Positions 14,261-15,771 of a stretch of DNA of 15,771 nt are shown in pieces; position 1 is the first letter of the stretch, and each line of letters starts with the position of its first letter. The translations under genes were made by a program, and so were the position numbers. Source of the stretch: VFKI01 sp033762075 (GTDB taxonomy: Bacteria; Pseudomonadota; Gammaproteobacteria; DSM-16500). The notes beneath the pieces were generated by a model. It was given only the letters and a program-made list of their open reading frames with translations. It was not told the origin of the DNA and searched no databases. Location of the stretch: contig JANRLY010000018.1 of the NCBI GenBank assembly GCA_033762075.1, positions 1-15,771 of the forward strand, in the 5' to 3' direction.

Positions 14261-14353
14261 GAAACAGGGTCAAGTATCTCATTGCAATATAGATACGATA
14301 TTTATTAAGAATGCGCATTTTTTACCCTGCAAGGAGATACTTGACCCTGATTC
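14261..14353. repeat. 93-bp REP-like hairpin element
   Basis: Two 26-base arms (14261-14286 and 14328-14353) pair at 24 of 26 positions around a 41-base loop; the arms contain cagggtcaagtatctc. The right arm matches the solitary half-site at 9392-9412 at 19 of 21 positions. It resembles REP/RAYT-type non-autonomous elements in carrying GGGTCA at the outer end. It ends 15 bp before the ATG of the barrel gene. Confidence 0.65.
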
Positions 14354-14368
14354 TCTAAATACAATACT

Positions 14369-15175
14369 ATGGCTCAACTAAAAAGGATATTGGCCAATAC
14401 AGTGACGTATAACTTCTTCCTGAAAAAAAATCTTATTTTGCTTTTTGTTTTAGCCTTGTTCCTTCAATGCCAAGCATTTGCAAGCACAGTGCATTCAGGC
14501 TGGAGAAAGACTTTTCTATTTGGTTATGGAATAACAAACGCAGATCAAACTCAAACTGTGCACATTGCAGATACACCATCACCAGGATTAGACAACCGCT
14601 ACGTAGGTAGCAGCAAACTCAATGGATCCATTTTATTTGGATTCGCACTTGAAAAAGAATTTGCAACATCATTTAAAAATTCCATTGCTGCTGCTGGATT
14701 TGAAATGGATTATTTACGCAATAAATCCGTCAATGGTACCGTTGAACCGATGGTGAATGTTTCTCCCGATTTCGATATTCTTAAATATTTTTATGATATT
14801 CAGTCTATTGTCTTGCAAGCTACGGCTAAATTGACAAAACAAGAGCTGTTTCACAATGTGAGTGGCTACATTCAAGCAGGATTAGGCCCAGCGATTAATC
14901 AACTCTCTAATTATCGTGAATATGCCCCCGGTGACTCAACGGCTTCACCCATGCTTTCTCCTTACGGAGATAAAACAACAGTGAACCCCGCCTTATCTGC
15001 AGGCATTGGTGTGACATATAAATTAAAATCATACGATGCATATGTTTCTTTTGGGTATCGTTTTTTTTACACAGGCAGGGGTAAATTAACCAGGTCACCC
15101 GCGCAGCAGACAAGCAATTCTATTTCCTTGTCACCCATTTACTATCAATTTTTAGTGTTGAGTCTGAGCGTCTAA
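14369..15175 (+). CDS. Outer-membrane beta-barrel-like protein
   Basis: A 268-residue protein with an N-terminal signal sequence: KK at 19-20, hydrophobic 21-34, probable cleavage after A38 in QAFA-ST. The mature part has many alternating polar/hydrophobic strands (GYIQAGLGPAINQL; DAYVSFGYRFFYTG) and ends with the strand PIYYQFLVLSLSV, as expected for a small barrel of the OmpA/opacity-like kind. The terminal residue is Val rather than Phe. No family is assigned. The ATG has no SD, and the REP-like hairpin lies 15 bp upstream; a GTG at 14402 (residue 12), just before the signal core, is an alternative start. The gene after it begins 26 bp downstream. Confidence 0.65.
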   Translation: MAQLKRILANTVTYNFFLKKNLILLFVLALFLQCQAFASTVHSGWRKTFLFGYGITNADQTQTVHIADTPSPGLDNRYVGSSKLNGSILFGFALEKEFATSFKNSIAAAGFEMDYLRNKSVNGTVEPMVNVSPDFDILKYFYDIQSIVLQATAKLTKQELFHNVSGYIQAGLGPAINQLSNYREYAPGDSTASPMLSPYGDKTTVNPALSAGIGVTYKLKSYDAYVSFGYRFFYTGRGKLTRSPAQQTSNSISLSPIYYQFLVLSLSV

Positions 15176-15201
15176 AGAATTTGCGAATATCAGAGGTTTG
15201 A

Positions 15202-15699
15202 ATGTATAAAAAATTATTTTCTTTGATTGCTTTGATTCTGCTTATTCTGCCTTACAGCATCATCGCGGCAGGAAAAACACCAGTCATGATTGTCGCGCCA
15301 TTTTCCCAATCCGTCACCCTCGCACAAAATAGCAGCGCGAATGTGAATATCGTTGTTCAAAATAATACAGGTGTTAACCTAACTATTACTCAGCTGACCC
15401 CACTCATTCCCTCTGGCAGTCCAGTGACTGTCAACATTACCGATAATACTTGTGGCTTGCTTGCTCCTCAAGAAAGCTGTGAAGCAACGGCACATTTAAA
15501 TGGATTAACTAAACCTGGTAATGAAAATTTAAATATTTCAGTGTGCGCATTTAATGGAACACTTTGTTCGCGTATCAGTGAACCTGTCACTGTAGAAAAT
15601 GCCCCTTTAGTTGCATTATCTATAACTCCAACTAAAGTGACCCCAACGTCTAGACCACCCCTCGAAATTTTTTTGAGAGATGCCTCTCCGCTTTTTTAA
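15202..15699 (+). CDS. Secreted Ig-like domain protein, probably truncated
   Basis: A 165-residue protein. Signal peptide at 1-23 (KKLFSLIALILLILPYSIIAA). It is followed by a beta-sandwich-like region with FSQSVTLAQNSSANVNIVVQ and a CGLLAPQESC pair, a pattern frequent in surface proteins with ASH/choice-of-anchor Ig-like repeats. Such proteins are usually several hundred residues long. Here the reading frame changes character after ITPTKVTPTS (about residue 150): the final residues RPPLEIFLRDASPLF do not continue the domain pattern, and the frame stops. This points to truncation by an insertion or deletion near 15650. Weak SD (agagg) before the ATG. It may be co-transcribed with the barrel gene. 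Confidence 0.6.
   Translation: MYKKLFSLIALILLILPYSIIAAGKTPVMIVAPFSQSVTLAQNSSANVNIVVQNNTGVNLTITQLTPLIPSGSPVTVNITDNTCGLLAPQESCEATAHLNGLTKPGNENLNISVCAFNGTLCSRISEPVTVENAPLVALSITPTKVTPTSRPPLEIFLRDASPLF
15675..15697 (+). terminator. Terminator-like hairpin at the end of the Ig-like gene
   Basis: A 5-bp stem gagag/ctctc with loop atgc, then cg and ctttttt. It overlaps the last codons of the open frame, which is unusual for an intact gene. Confidence 0.4.
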
Positions 15700-15771
15700 A
15701 ATTAATAAAAATAAAAAACACCTTTGTTACTGCGCCGTGGGTATGTGGGCGAGAAGACAACGAGTGTGTCG
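15700..15771. other. Window end with abrupt composition change
   Basis: A very A-rich stretch (15698-15720) is followed by about 42 bases of roughly 60% GC (cgccgtgggtatgtgggcga and onward), unlike the rest of the window. No gene is visible. It may be the edge of a mobile element or repeat that truncated the preceding gene; the window ends before this can be decided. Confidence 0.35.

Overview
The window is an AT-rich, mosaic stretch of a gammaproteobacterial chromosome. DarP (YjgA/DUF615) and a YchJ-type SEC-C protein point to Gammaproteobacteria. A J-domain/ankyrin protein, a protein with a nuclear-localisation-like tail, small secreted Cys-rich proteins and many palindromic intergenic elements suggest a host-associated member of the Legionellales/Berkiella/Coxiella group. 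That placement is inference; there is no rRNA or other clade marker here.

Layout. 10-1920 (+): large membrane J-domain/ankyrin protein, possibly continuing upstream of the window, followed by a hairpin terminator. 2004-3853 (-): an apparently intact IS607-family transposon (serine recombinase TnpA overlapping TnpB), bounded by 22-bp imperfect inverted repeats; its promoter lies partly inside one of them. 3977-4825 (+): AraC/Rob-like regulator with a GyrI-like domain and a long-stem terminator. 5001-5774 (+): SAM methyltransferase, convergent with an alpha/beta hydrolase (5827-6729, -). 6952-8307 (+): HAD phosphatase then darP, 36 bp apart. 8348-8451: REP-like hairpin running into a candidate promoter for a 2-oxoglutarate/Fe(II) dioxygenase-like protein with a Lys/Arg-rich tail (8496-9317, +).

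9419-10159 is the most unusual segment: a 741-bp cassette with 26-bp inverted repeats at both ends (24/26 matches). It contains exactly two genes, both for small secreted Cys-rich proteins. One has a duplicated eight-cysteine WAP-like module; the other has a twin CX3C helical-hairpin pattern. 10390-11097 (+) is a second SAM methyltransferase. A minus-strand operon (13060 to 11118) encodes an unrecognised protein, a GNAT acetyltransferase and a single-SEC-C YchJ protein. An unrecognised helical protein (13195-13776, -) ends in its own terminator.

13777-14368 holds hairpins, a 33-codon Lys-rich microprotein gene (14003-14104, -) and a 93-bp REP-like hairpin that directly abuts an outer-membrane barrel-like gene (14369-15175, +). 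The last gene (15202-15699, +) is a secreted Ig-like protein that looks truncated; after it the base composition changes sharply.

No tRNA, rRNA or CRISPR array was seen. The genes are mostly independent units; the clear operons are tnpA-tnpB, HAD-darP, the Cys-rich pair and the 13060-11118 trio.
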